Shown one piece after another: positions 46,489 to 57,573 of a DNA stretch of 64,000 bases (the stretch's first letter is position 1; each line of letters starts with the position of its first letter). Source of the stretch: Cryptomeria japonica (lineage: Eukaryota; Streptophyta; Pinopsida; Cupressales; Cupressaceae); contig NC_081414.1 in assembly GCF_030272615.1 (NCBI RefSeq), positions 6,585,001 to 6,649,000 on the forward strand, read 5' to 3'. Both the position numbers and the translations under genes were made by a program. The notes beneath the pieces are model-generated. The model searched no databases and was not told the DNA's origin. It saw only the letters and a program-made list of their open reading frames with translations.

Positions 46489-47520
46489 TTATACTTTTTT
46501 TTTGCCTTTGTTTATCAGGCCATTATTCTTGCTTCTACAGTATTTTGCAATGTGACCAGTCTTGTTGCATGCACGCCAAACAAAATTTATCTGTATAGGT
46601 CTGAAATTAATCTGATTTGGTTTCATGCTGCATTGGTTAGAGATATGTCCAAACATCCAACATGCATAATATCTCTTGTTCTGAAAATTGTTTATTACTG
46701 CTCTACACATATTTGACTTGTGACCAAAATTATTACATATGAAACACTGACCGGTAAAGGTAGAACCATTATTCATATTGTTCATTCCATTATTCATCCT
46801 ACTTCTGCATTGATTTTCCATATGACTAAATTTATTGCAAGTAAAACATCTACCATTGAATTTATGAGCATTAGGCCGTCTTATCAGAGGATTCTTGCTC
46901 TTAGGATTTGCATTGCTTTGACTGGAACTAGAGGATTCAACATTCTCAAATCCAAGTGCTCACATGTCTTTTCCATGTCTTTGACTTTCCAGCATCTCAT
47001 CAAGCCTTGCTGAGCTAGCATTGAATTTATCTTTGTATTCATTTGCAGTAGCAAGTTCATCTCTTAGGGAAACAATTTGTCTTTCAAGTTCTTGTCCATC
47101 ATTCCTTGATTGTGTCAACTCAAGCTTCACCCGATCATTCTCATAGTTAAGTATGAAGCATTTATCCGATCTATCTTTCAGTGATTGAGTCAGACTTTCT
47201 TCAGTCTTCTTCCGATATTCAATCTCCTTAGTCAACTTCATCATAATGGATTGAATTTTATTCTTCAATACAACATTCTCTCTAGAAAGCTTATCACATT
47301 CATCAACTTTGTCATGATTCTCCATGCATTGATCTTCTTTCTCCTTTAGTTTGTCCATCAACTCTTTTCTCTTGTCTCTTGAAGCATTCACTTGATCTTC
47401 CAAATCCTTAATGAAGTCTTTAGCTGCATTCAAGTTTCTCTTTAAGGAACTTATTTCATTTTTTGTTGCATCAAGATCCTCAAGTGCCACACAAAGCTAT
47501 CTCTGAAAACCAGAATCCAT
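46489..47520 (-). pseudogene. Gag-like coiled-coil protein with four zinc knuckles (element Y)
   Basis: The minus-strand ORF begins at ATG 47520 (MDSGFQR, then a stop, then LCVALEDLDATKNE). A long coiled coil follows (ISSLKRNLNAAKDFIKDLED, KLSRENVVLKNKIQSIMM, ELTQSRNDGQELERQIVSL) with a stop near 46960. Then four zinc knuckles: CFTCNKFSHMENQC, CFICNNFGHKSNMC, YYACWMFGHISNQC (first Cys lost) and WRACNKTGHIAKYC (first Cys lost). It ends KGKKKV near 46489. The heptad text KDRSDK...ENDRVKLELTQSRNDGQELERQ lines up with the gag of R. No capsid domain is seen. Confidence 0.82.
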
Positions 47521-47573
47521 TGATTCAATCTCCCAGAACTTCCTCAAGCAGTTAGGCTTACTTGGAGGAACTA

Positions 47574-47588
47574 GGATCTGATACCAAT
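47574..47588 (-). promoter_or_regulatory. Primer binding site of element Y (iMet tRNA)
   Basis: The minus strand reads ATTGGTATCAGATCC just after the 5' LTR end. Confidence 0.85.
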
Positions 47589-48750
47589 TATTGGAATCAA
47601 GGATCACTGAGAGGGGGGGTGAATCAGTTATCTACCAGTTATCAATTTTTTTAACTTAAACTCAAACCACTAGGAGCATATGCAAGAAAGTAAAATACAG
47701 AAACACAAGATAATCAACCACAAAATAATACCACCAAATTTTTTTCTTGGAAACCCAAATGGGAAAAACCACAGTGGGATTTGAACCCACAATATTATTT
47801 CACTATGGCCAGTAGAAAAACAATATTACATAAGGGGAATGCACTTGCATTTAGACATACTGCCTACAACTCACTGCTCAAGTATAAAGAGCTACAACCC
47901 AAAGGAAGGCTCACTGCCTTACAATTGATTATGAACTGATTACAACATGTAGTGAAGTGGTAAATAGCATCTGACTATACCAAAAATTAGTTTCGGTTAA
48001 GTGCAAAATGATCCACTACAATTGATCTACTTTTTTGCACTGTTCTGCTCTGCAAATGCTTACCTGATCAACCAAATTCAAAATGCACATGAAACTGCAC
48101 TCAATCGCTCCAAAATGGTCTACCACATCACACCACACACTTAATGCATCATCTAAATTGGTCATATATATATATATATATATCCGGATCAACAATATTA
48201 ATCTCCCACAGGCCAACTTCCAAAAGTTGCATAACACACAACATGAAACGTGTAGCTACAAGTCAGGTTCAATATTTTCACAAAATTTTTATTGAACCCA
48301 AAACATATTATCACACACTCTTATAGGTCTCACATAACTCCCAAACATGATTCTAACCACCGAAATTAACTTAAACAATCTGGACACACACTACATCATC
48401 AAACATGAAGAATACTATGCTTTGTTGCTCTACCGGATACCAGATCTTCAAACAAGTGATATAATCAATACCAGAGGGTAGATTCACATGATAACAATCT
48501 TTTAATACTTAACCAATCAACCCTGATCACAAAAACCAAAATCTTCTTCACCGAAAAAGAAAAGTGCTCTCAAACGTGTACATTGAGCTTCACCATGCAA
48601 ACTAATCACAAAAGACATACTCCAGATTACCGATTAACCAAAACTTCATACCGGGTCAAATCAATAGGCTGAGTTGCCATTAATGATAAATCCTAAGCAT
48701 CTGCAACCATTAGAGACTACCAATCTTCACCGGAACATCAAATGCCAATA
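47589..48750 (-). repeat. 5' LTR of element Y
   Basis: Starts TATTGGAATCAAGG (TG changed to TA) and ends ATGCCAATA (CA changed to TA). It matches 29007-30194 along its length and contains an AT microsatellite at 48164-48182 that the other copy has in shorter form. Confidence 0.87.
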
Positions 48751-48979
48751 ATCACAAGAAGATGAAGATCGAATTGGTCAAAGATGCAGAGAGGATCGGA
48801 TTGGCAACATAGTGAGCAAGTACATATCTAGAAATGCATAACACACCGGGCTAGTCGCACTCAGTTACATGGAGTGTTAATCACACAAGGGGGATATAGA
48901 AGGAAAGCATGGAGTAAATGCATTTGGAAAAAAGATAGGTCAAAGTTGACCAAAGGCTACTGCAATAGGAAAAAGGTTG

Positions 48980-50455
48980 TGTTGGAATTATGTGAACTGG
49001 TATGAGGACATAATGATATTGTATGTTGTCATTGATGTCAATATGTGATATGAAGAGAGAACCGACATATGTGAGAACCGATATATATGCCAAAGTAAAG
49101 TGGTAGATTTGTTCAAGGTGAACTGGCATGTAGTCATGGGAACCGGTACATGGAAGCATTGTATGACTACCGGTTGGTAGGTAGTTTCCACTTCAGGATT
49201 TCCGATTGGAGTACCTCAAGCCTGTGTGACTCAATCGGTGATCTTTGTGTGATGAGTTAGCAATATAAAAAAGAACAGACCGTGTTGCCATGTCAGCCTT
49301 GTGTGCGTGAAGGATCTTACATGAAGAAGACTATCCTTATCTACCTTAGGAATATGCGAAGTTTGTAAACGGTGAAAACGCGTGATGGATTATTAGCCTC
49401 CATGAAATCGGTGGATAATGAACGATGGAGAATGTCTTGAGATTTATTCGAGATCTGTTGCATTTAATGCAGTATGTTCAATGGTCAGGATTGAACCGTT
49501 TGAATTGCTTAACCTAACAGGTTTAGGGTTTAAGGTTTATGCTACCGACCTGTCTGTTGTCCTATAAGGTCAATGTTGTGATTCTTTTAGAGGTTGTTGG
49601 CAAAAGTTGTGTGTGTGTATCTAAGAGAAGAGATACGAGATTCTTGCCACACCAGAGGAGAGAAGTCATATCTGCATAGTGTAAGTGCAGAAGGTGAAGA
49701 GGAGTTTAAGCGGATCTGCATTGGCATTGAGTGCTATTATTAGGTCATTGATATACCTATTGATCTTTAACCACTTCAACAGTTGTGAAATCCCCTAACA
49801 GGGTAGCCTTGACCGGCTTGTTGAAAATCCTTTAACAGGGTAACTTGAAGTTACTGAGTCATTGATATCCTTTAGCTATTGAGTTCTTGAAATCCTCTAA
49901 CAAGGTACCCTTAACAGGGTTTAACCCTTAACCGGGCGATCCCTAGCAGGATCGGTTCCTAACAGAACCTATTGTATCTGTCTTTAACTGGACAAGGCTT
50001 CTAACAGAGCGGACTTCTAAAGAGTTCAAAAATAGCTTGTGGGTATTCATCCCCACCATGGATTTTCCCAGTTGGGTTTCCACATGAAAAATGTGTGTGT
50101 CATGTGTGATGCTTTCTTCATGTGATGTTATGATTGTTTCCTGATTAAGCGGTGATGCATGTTGATCTTGTTGTAATATGTACATCTTTCATGGTAGATT
50201 GCCTATTCATGCATTAGGGTGAAATGGGAATGAAGAGTTAGATTATATGAGAAGATAAGTGTCAACCGGTCTTTGCTTGTCTCAGTTATCCTGGGTTTTG
50301 CCGATTGAACTCTGTTGAAGGACTGGTGTTGTTGTTTGTCTATCAGTGCATAAGTGTTAGTTGACAAACCGGTTTAAGGTTGAGTTTTTGCCTGTACTAA
50401 TTCACCCCCCCTCTCAGTACCGGTTTGGTACTATTTGTTCATCATTAAGTTATCA
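48980..50455 (+). mobile_element. Solo LTR Z of a copia family, inserted in the LTR of X
   Basis: TGTTGGAATTATG ... AAGTTATCA, 1,476 bp, flanked by a perfect GGTTG duplication (48975-48979 and 50456-50460). Removal restores the X LTR sequence seen at 57325-57345. It carries a TATAAAAAAG box (49264), a ladder of TAAC inverted repeats (49790-50000), the CCACCATGGATTTTCCC...GGGTTTCCACATG motif (50053-50085) and CACCCCCCCTCTCAGTACC (50403-50421), like the S/T LTRs but not the same family. Confidence 0.92.
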
Positions 50456-51559
50456 GGTTGCGCATCACAGAGGTTGGAGACATGCATAACATGCAGGTTA
50501 TCTCTATGTAGTAGAGTTCATGGGTTGTAGAGGTGATCATGTGTGGAATTCATGTCACTCAGGTTTGGAATATTTTTCTATAGTGGTCTCTCAATGTGTT
50601 TTGTCCTTTGTGTTCCATCTATGTGAGTTGCAAATGGAAAATATTGAAATTCCATGTGATTGACAATTTTTGGCAAGACCCTCCTTCCATCTCAGTGACA
50701 TCTCTGCATTTCGATGTGAGAGGGTCTATTGTCAAGACCCCTTTTTATCTCTTATCGTCTCTTTGGAGTTATACTGATGTCCTCCTTTGGTGTGATAGTA
50801 ATCATGTTTTGGCGACATGATGTATTTCAGTGTAATTAGGCAGTTCAACAAGATCATTTTCCTTTCTTATTGACCTTTATGTGCTATGCCAATAGAGTCC
50901 CTTTTTGGTGTGATGGAAGTCTCATTTACATGACATGGATTCTAGTTTGGTGTGACATTTCTCAGGTCTGGTCAACATACCTTCATGTGGAGCTGTGAGG
51001 TTAGCGTCATTTTTCAAGATCATCTAGTCGTGCAATTGCACGTTAATCTAGACCATCAATTTGAAGAAAATTGGTCTTCATTTAGTGCGTGAGTATCCTT
51101 GGAATGTCAGACCCACTTCTCCCTTGTGTCTGTTGATACTCATTTGGCAACTGCTGATTGGTCCACCCAAGTCATGATTTATTCGTGTAGGGCCTTATCG
51201 GCCTATCGTGTCCGATTGGAAAAGTGGAAGTGTATTGCTTTTGTTCTCACTTTTGATTTCTAGCTGATCTTTGACCTTCGATATTCGGACCCACTTTGTC
51301 CAAAGTGTCTACAAAATTCTAGTTGGCAACTATGTGTTGGTCCACCTAGATGGTGATGTGTGCATGTGGAACCTTCATGTTCTTTCCTGTCTAGCCCTTT
51401 CCTTGATTTTGGTGTGACTGTGATGTCTTAACGACATGATGCATTTCAAGGTAACATTGTTTTTTGACATGACCAATTGGAGTCTTATCGGCCTTTGGAA
51501 GCTATGTCGATAAGTTCTTTTTTGACATGAATCTTTGAGTGTCTTAGTGATAAGGTTGA

Positions 51560-52200
51560 TCCTTGTATCTTGCACAAAGGAAGGCAAATAAATGAATACC
51601 TTGCGAGGTAACAAAGATAGAGGTAGATGAAGGTATCTCGCTACCCCACAACATTGAAAAGGGTGAGATGCAGGCATCCGAGTTAAGATAAAATAAAGAG
51701 GAGAGAGGATCCCTCCATCCCTCACTGCAGAAAGTCAAGTTCAAATGAACATGCAGGGTAACTTAGTTATGAGGTCAATGGTTGACCCTGCTACCCCACA
51801 CCATAGAACACTAGAGCGATATGACCGTGCGGGCTAACATGGACAAAGGCAATATATGGTCACTGGCTATCCCATGTCATGCTTGAGTTGAGAGTCATGG
51901 TCATGCAAGGAAACATAAAAGAAAGGCAAACAGAGTTCCCCACCATCCCGTGAAAATAGAGGGTGAAGGAATAGGTGCGTTTGGGGCATCTAGAAGAAAG
52001 AAGTAGTGGATTGCTGCCATCCTGCAGGATGGAAAATTGAAATGTGATGGTCGCCTGGGGCAAGAAAAAACAAAGAAGCTCAAGGCTCCCTATTATCACG
52101 AGCCATGCAAGATGGATGCGCAATGGCCCTACGGGGTAAGTAATAAAAAGTAGAAGGAAACTCCTACTATCCCGCAATGTCAAAGACCAAATTCTAGAAG
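51560..52200. repeat. Degenerate tandem array, about 75-bp unit, 8 or more copies
   Basis: The anchor word CTACCCCAC or a variant recurs at 51641, about 51715, 51791, 51866, 51941, 52013, about 52087 and 52165, spacing 72-78 bp. Each is preceded by a purine-rich half with GGGTAA/GGGCTAA/GGAAA. The units are diverged. It lies inside the 5' LTR of element X; antisense ORFs over it are composition artefacts. Confidence 0.75.
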
Positions 52201-53339
52201 TACCGAGGAGAAAGTTAAATAGTCCACATGGGCATTGACTAAGTTTGACCAAGTGACTTGGATGTCCAATGAGAACTCTTTGAGGATACATTTGCATCCC
52301 GATATATATGTAGTCCATGTGGACGATGGACTTAGGTTGACCCAATGACATGGACGACCAAATTGGAGACATGAAGCATTCAAAATGGATGAAAGACAAA
52401 TCAAACTTATAGAAGACATTACTTGTAGAGATGAAGTATATTAATGAGGTAGATTTCTATCCAATCAAAGTAGGTTGAGAGGAGATGAAGTTGTATTTAA
52501 TGGAGGCCCTGTTGTAGTTCATTGAGAGGCTCAAGAATATCCATGACAAAGACATCAGAGGAAAGATTACTAAATATAGTAATATATGCTTAGAGATATA
52601 ATCTGAATACAGAAGAATGCCAAGAGGATGCATTTATTATTAACAACTATCTGATTGAGAAGAATGTATAGAGAATCTAATCAACATACAAACACAATCT
52701 CTTAGAGACTCAAGAAGATCATATTTTGAATCTATTCTAGGAGGGAAACCATTATTGGTATAGAATTGATTGAACAAAGAAGTGGTTGATGAGCTTTGAC
52801 AGCTGTAGTTGAGGTAGCTGAGTTGGCAGATGTACACAAGTAGTTGGTGATAAAAGATAGAGACGTGCATTCAGGCTGTTATGAGTAATAGAAAAGAGTG
52901 CAGCTAGGGTGACATGAAGCAAGGTGTGAGAAGAAGAAGGAAGTTTTGAGTTGCAGCAGTGTGGGAGCTAAAATTGAAGGAAGAGATAATAGAATATAGT
53001 AGTGAAGAGCAGCAGTGTGGATAGATAATAGAGGACAAAAGACAGAGAGACAAGAGGAAAGTTGAGGCAGATAACACAATGGATTATACACACTATAAGA
53101 GTCAAAGAAGTAGGGATTATGAGTGTAGAAACTAGATATTTTTTTGCAGAGACAAGGAGACGAGAAAGAGCATAGAACAAAGATTGACAAAAAGTCCAGC
53201 AAGAAGAGGTCAAAGCTAGTAAGCACAAAAGGATCAGGTCAATCTCAAAAGAAGAATTTGTAAGTGTTATAAAACACATTTGTAACAAGGCTTTTCATTA
53301 TATCAAACTGTTTATTAAATCTTTGTAAATCTATGAGTG

Positions 53340-53450
53340 GGTACTCAGAGAAGGGGTAGGTGCTCCTTTGGGTTGGTGCTCCTTTGGGATGGTGCCCATA
53401 AATTTTAAGGGTTGGTGCTCCTTTGGGTTGGTGCCCATAAAAGTTGTAAC
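53340..53450. repeat. Short repeats GGTGCTCCTTTGGG in the X LTR
   Basis: Three copies of GGTGCTCCTTTGGG and two of TGGTGCCCATAAA alternate between 53368 and 53443. Confidence 0.8.
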
Positions 53451-53706
53451 TAGTGATGTTATTGTGAGGCTGAATTGGAGCAGTAGAATCTAGCAACATT
53501 TCTCACCAAGGTTTTTCCCCATTGTGGTTTTTTCTCGTATATTTATGTGTTACGGGCTTGCATTTTATGTGTGTGTGTTTAAATGTGTTTAATACCTCTA
53601 CTCATAATTTTATGATTACTATTATAAAAGCCTAGATCATTTAGAAGTTAAAGTTTTTGATTACCACTGATTCACCTCCCTCTCAGTGGTCCATTGTGAT
53701 CCTTCA

Positions 53707-53720
53707 ATTGGTATCAGAGC
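53707..53720 (+). promoter_or_regulatory. Primer binding site of element X (iMet tRNA)
   Basis: ATTGGTATCAGAGC follows the LTR end ATCCTTCA and matches the initiator-Met tRNA 3' end. Confidence 0.9.
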
Positions 53721-53780
53721 CCTAGGTTCTTGGTTAGATAAGCTTTCTCTAGCTTGGGTAGATTTTGGTGTGTCAACACA

Positions 53781-55500
53781 ATGGTGATGTATGAGTCATC
53801 GTCTGTTGGTGTACCAATGTTTGATTGTTCAAAATATTTCATTTGGAGTTCTAGAATGGATGTCTATTTGTCCTGCTTAGGTTATGATGTCTGGATGTCA
53901 TTCAAGAATGGTTACACTTCCACTGCCACTCCTCCTACTATACATGAAGCTAAAAGAGAATATAAATGCAATGCTAAAGATAAGAAGGCTATACTCAGCA
54001 GGTTGTTTGATATTGTGTATTCAAAAGTTAAGAAAAGTAAATATGCAAAGAGCATGTGGGACAAGCTGAAAAAAATCTATGGAGAAGAGCCTAGCACTAC
54101 TGAATCAGATTGTGAAAGGAAGAAGATTAAAGGAGCAGCCAAATGTGTAGATGATAAAAGTAGATCTGTTAGTTTTTGCAACATAGATGGAGAGGAAACT
54201 CATCTACTTATGGCACAAGAGATCCAAAATGAGGAGAAGACATCAAGTTGTGACAGTGGATCTAATTCTAAAAATCAGAGCTTCTTCGGTAGCGATGATG
54301 AAGATGAAGGTAATATTGAACTTGAATTTGGAGGATAACTATTATTTACCCTGGAGGAATGGAAAGAATTAAAAGATTATAAGAAATCAACCACAAAGGA
54401 ACATGATCAGTTGATGAAAACCCTTGAAGAATCAAATCAAAATATTGTTGCTTTAACAACTGAATTAGAAGAACTCAGAAAGGTGAAGACAAAATACAAA
54501 TTCTATGAGAATGCTGCTACAGAGGAACAAGATAGATTAAAAAAATACCTTCAAGAGTCAGAGCTAACAATTTCTAGTCTGAAAGCACAAGTTGATGATG
54601 TTAAAAGAATAAATGAAGAATCAAAATCAGATTTTGATACCAAAAAGTATAGGTGTAAGGAGTTAGAATAAGAAGTTGAGACAAAACAAAAGGAGTGTCA
54701 AATTCTAAAGGATGAAATAGAAAAGCTAACAATAGAGTTGGAGAAGTGCAATGATGAACTCAAGCTAAGGAAGAAGTATGATGGTGGCACCAAAGCACTG
54801 GATGAAATGCTGAGTAAACAAAAGCATTATAAGGATATTGCAAGCTTTTGATATGATAGTGATCAATGTTCCACAAGTAAGGATTCTTCCAACAAATAAA
54901 TACACTTTGTCTCTTCAAGTGATAATGGTAGTAGGCAAACTTTCACAGTTAGGAATGCTCTAAGGAAGAAAATTGATTTAACTACCATTGCTGAAAGTAA
55001 AAAGACACAGGCTCCTACTACAAGGAAGAATGACGTTGATCCAAATGGAAAAGGTAAACTGATTGATGATAGATTCAACCAAGTTAAAGATACAAGGAAG
55101 AGCTCTAGAAGACCAAGAAATGTTGCTCACAAGACTAAACAATTTTGGAGACAAGAGGGATCAGCTGAAAGGACTACTACAAACATTCAGCCCAAGATCA
55201 ATCATTGAGGAAGACGAAACAACACAAACAAGTCTACAAGATCTCCACCTTTTTGGTAAAATAAATTTGTAAGTCAAAATTCCCCTTTCTCTAGTTATTG
55301 TTTTTCATGCAAAGGTTATGGTCATAGAGAAAATGAATGTATAAAAGGGTCTAGGAATGATCAATGTGCATTTTCTAGAAATAGAAATGTAGTCTATCAA
55401 AAATGCAATACATGTGGACATAGTACATCAAGTTGTAGACACATGCATAGATCTGCTCTCATTTATGATATGAAGATTGTAGTTACTGCTCCAAGAAATG
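53781..55500 (+). pseudogene. Gag of element X: capsid-like domain, coiled coil, zinc knuckles
   Basis: ATG 53781 (MVMYESSSVGVPMFDCSKY) is chosen over an upstream TTG-initiated extension. Residues 1-110 look like a copia capsid (KYFIWSSRMDVYL, AILSRLFDIVYSKVKK, YAKSMWDKLKKIYGEE), followed by an acidic Ser-rich stretch. After an in-frame TAA (54336-54338) the same frame continues as a long coiled coil (NIVALTTELEELRKVK, LKKYLQESELTISSLKAQVD) to about 54840. It then reaches CFSCKGYGHRENEC (55299-55340) and a shorter CNTCGHSTSSC knuckle. Further stops are at 54671, 54851, 54899 and about 55208. No pol follows. Confidence 0.82.
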
Positions 55501-56928
55501 TAAATGTTGTATGTCATTAACTGTAACCAAGTTGGTCAGAGGAATTATAATTGTAGAAGAAAATCATTTTAGTCATATGACATCCCCTCCACTTTCTCTT
55601 CCAACATAAATGCAAAACATAACCACTATAGGCAACATGAGAGAGTGGGTAGAAGTGATGTAAAACAAAGATATACATAAAAAAAAAATAGAAGGGTTTT
55701 AGGTATGTCAAAAAGTTAATTTTTTCCATCTAATGGTTACAAAGGTATGGTTTGGAAAGGGAGATCAATCCAATTTGATAGATACCCCTCTACCTCTCTG
55801 TTTGGTATGAACATATTATGCTATAGCTGCAAAATATTGTAGATCAAGGGTGGTCAAGAAAAGAAAGATAATCAATGCTTCTCTGAATGTTGCAAATGAG
55901 AGACAAAGGAAGATTTAGCAAATTTGGAGGAGAAAGTGCATCTAAGGAGTTGAAAAAGGCAAGGATTTATTCATGAGCAGACACTATGTATTTCATGCAA
56001 AAGGGACATCTCCTCAAGTTTAGGGGAATGCAGGACCTCAGGGGGAGATACATACTGATCACATCCTTTGCCCCCAAATGTTGAAAAGGACAAGTGTAAG
56101 AATAGGATGTTGCAGATATGATGAAAACCAACTCTAAGAAGAAGACATGGAGGAAGAAGATGAGATGGCAGATTTTTATAGTTGATAATGAGTTAGTTTA
56201 AAATGTTTGTAAATCATCTCTAGTTGTTGGTGTTGGAGATTTTTATGCCTTGGCTGTATATTAAGGCAAAACATTATTGGCATGATGATCTTTGTGAAAA
56301 GATGCGGTCAAAACTACACATTTGCATATGTAAGGTTGATTACTGCTGCAAGTGCTAAAGATATTTTGAAGACATCCACATTGTAAAGATGGCTGAGTGG
56401 TTGAAGACAATGCATATTGAAGTTTATTGAATAGTAAACGTGGAAACAACAGTGTGTGCATGAAATACTTAATACTACGCTATGTGATTGCAAGGACAAA
56501 GACTGCAATAGGATTGATTGATGCATCAGGGCATGCAAAGAAAAATAATAGGGCTAAGAGTATGTGTACAACATATGGAATAAAATAAAGAAGATGGAGT
56601 ATATTGGTTTTGGCTCTCAAGGGGATACAAAATGCATATGCTAGCCATGGACCATAGGGGGAGCTGAGAAGACTTGATTAGAGTTTAATTTTGTAATGTT
56701 GGATCATTTCTAACATATATTGTAATAATGGTTCATCTAGTATATAGGTAGCAGAGGTGCACACAATCATATTGGTGCATTAGACACAGGGGAAAACTAA
56801 TGAATCGGTTATATTTAGGCACAACAAATAATTAAAAGGGGGAGCTTATTCATATTCATGTTGGAAGCCAACCCCTTTGCCATTGTTTTCAAAGGGGGAG
56901 AGTGAGGAGTGGTGTTGAAATCAATGCC
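55501..56928 (+). other. Non-coding interior of element X up to the PPT
   Basis: About 1.4 kb between the zinc knuckles and the 3' PPT with only short ORFs. I find no DSG protease, HHCC or DDE integrase, YVDD reverse transcriptase or RNase H text on either strand. Several AGGGGGAG tracts occur (56033-56046, 56656-56664, 56834-56843, 56890-56902). Confidence 0.7.
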
Positions 56929-56940
56929 AAAGTGGGAGAT
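56929..56940 (+). promoter_or_regulatory. Polypurine tract of element X (terminal copy)
   Basis: AAAGTGGGAGAT directly before the 3' LTR. An inner, more canonical copy CAAAGGGGGAGAG lies at 56890-56902. Confidence 0.8.
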
Positions 56941-57573
56941 TGTTGGCATTGAGGTTGTCATTGATGTCAACATGTGTGTGTGTGTGGATTGATTTGATGA
57001 AGTTATAGGTTGCAGGTTGCAAACAAGATGATTGATGTCAACTACTGAGGAGTCTTAGTGTATAGGCATGAAGATCATGTCAGTACTAGTGAAGATGTAT
57101 CATGATATGTTCCTAGCAAGAAGATGAAGATCAGATTGGTCAAAGATGCAGAGGATTAGATTGACAACATAGTGAGAAAGTGTAGATGTATAAATGGATA
57201 ACACACCAGGTTAGTCGCACTTAGTTATAGGGAGTGTTAATCACAAAAGGGGGATGCATAAGGAAATCATGGAGTATGTACATTTGGATAGGTCAAAGAT
57301 GACCAAAGGCTACTACAATAAGAAAAGGGTTGCGCATAACACATAGGTTATCTCTATGCAGTAGAGTTCATGGGTTGTAGAGGTCATCATGTGTGGAATT
57401 CATGTCATTGAGGGTTGGAATATTTTTCTATAGTGGTCTCTCAAAATGTTTTGTCCTTCGGGTTCCATCTATGTGAGTTGCAAATTGAAAATGTTGAAAT
57501 TCCATGTGATTGGCAGTTTTCGGCAAGATCCTTCTTTTGTCTTAGCGACATCTCTGCATTTTGGTGTGAGAGG
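56941..57573 (+). repeat. Start of the 3' LTR of element X
   Basis: Aligned with 28830-29006, 48756-48979 and 50461 onward of the 5' LTR. It is interrupted by element W after GTGTGAGAGG; the rest lies beyond the window. Confidence 0.88.

Larger units (their letters stand above)
29007..48750 (-). mobile_element. Non-autonomous LTR retrotransposon Y (relative of R), split by T and V
   Basis: Minus orientation, LTRs 29007-about 30194 and 47589-48750, near-perfect TSD TTCAC (29002-29006) / ATCAC (48751-48755). The order is iMet PBS, coiled-coil and zinc-knuckle gene (47520-46489), then long ORF2 (45978-30359), with no pol. The net length without T and V is about 7.4 kb, close to R at 6.9 kb. The outer end CCAATA in place of CCAACA, the TSD mismatch and the number of stops all suggest an old insertion. 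Confidence 0.87.
28830..53706 (+). repeat. 5' LTR of element X, in three pieces
   Basis: The pieces are 28830-29006, 48756-48979 and 50461-53706. The first two and the start of the third align with the continuous 3' LTR at 56941-57573 (for example catgatatg...aagatgaagatc, then ggttgcgcat). The third piece carries the degenerate 75-bp array, the GGTGCTCCTTTGGG repeats, a TTTTTCCCCATTGTGG motif (53514) and the CACCTCCCTCTCAGTGG end motif (53673-53690). It ends ATCCTTCA. Confidence 0.85.
28830..57573 (+). mobile_element. Non-autonomous LTR retrotransposon X (gag only, very long LTRs)
   Basis: Plus-oriented element with a 5' LTR starting at 28830 (TGTTGGCATTG) and ending at 53706, PBS at 53707, a gag-like gene at 53781-55500, PPT at 56929-56940 and a 3' LTR from 56941. 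Without the nested elements Y and Z the 5' LTR is about 3.65 kb. Comparison with the 3' LTR confirms both gaps exactly. No protease, integrase or RT motif occurs between gag and PPT. The 3' LTR is cut by element W at 57573 and must continue beyond the window, so the right TSD cannot be checked; the left flank is GATAT. Confidence 0.85.

Noticed and set aside
51375-53288. Cys/Leu/Ser-rich minus-strand ORFs of 60-179 codons
   Set aside because: They overlap LTR satellite DNA of element X; repeat-derived and hydrophobic by composition, with no homologous text in the other LTR context.
53754-53780. Upstream TTG-initiated extension of the X Gag
   Set aside because: Plant translation starts at ATG; the ATG at 53781 gives a normal copia Gag opening.
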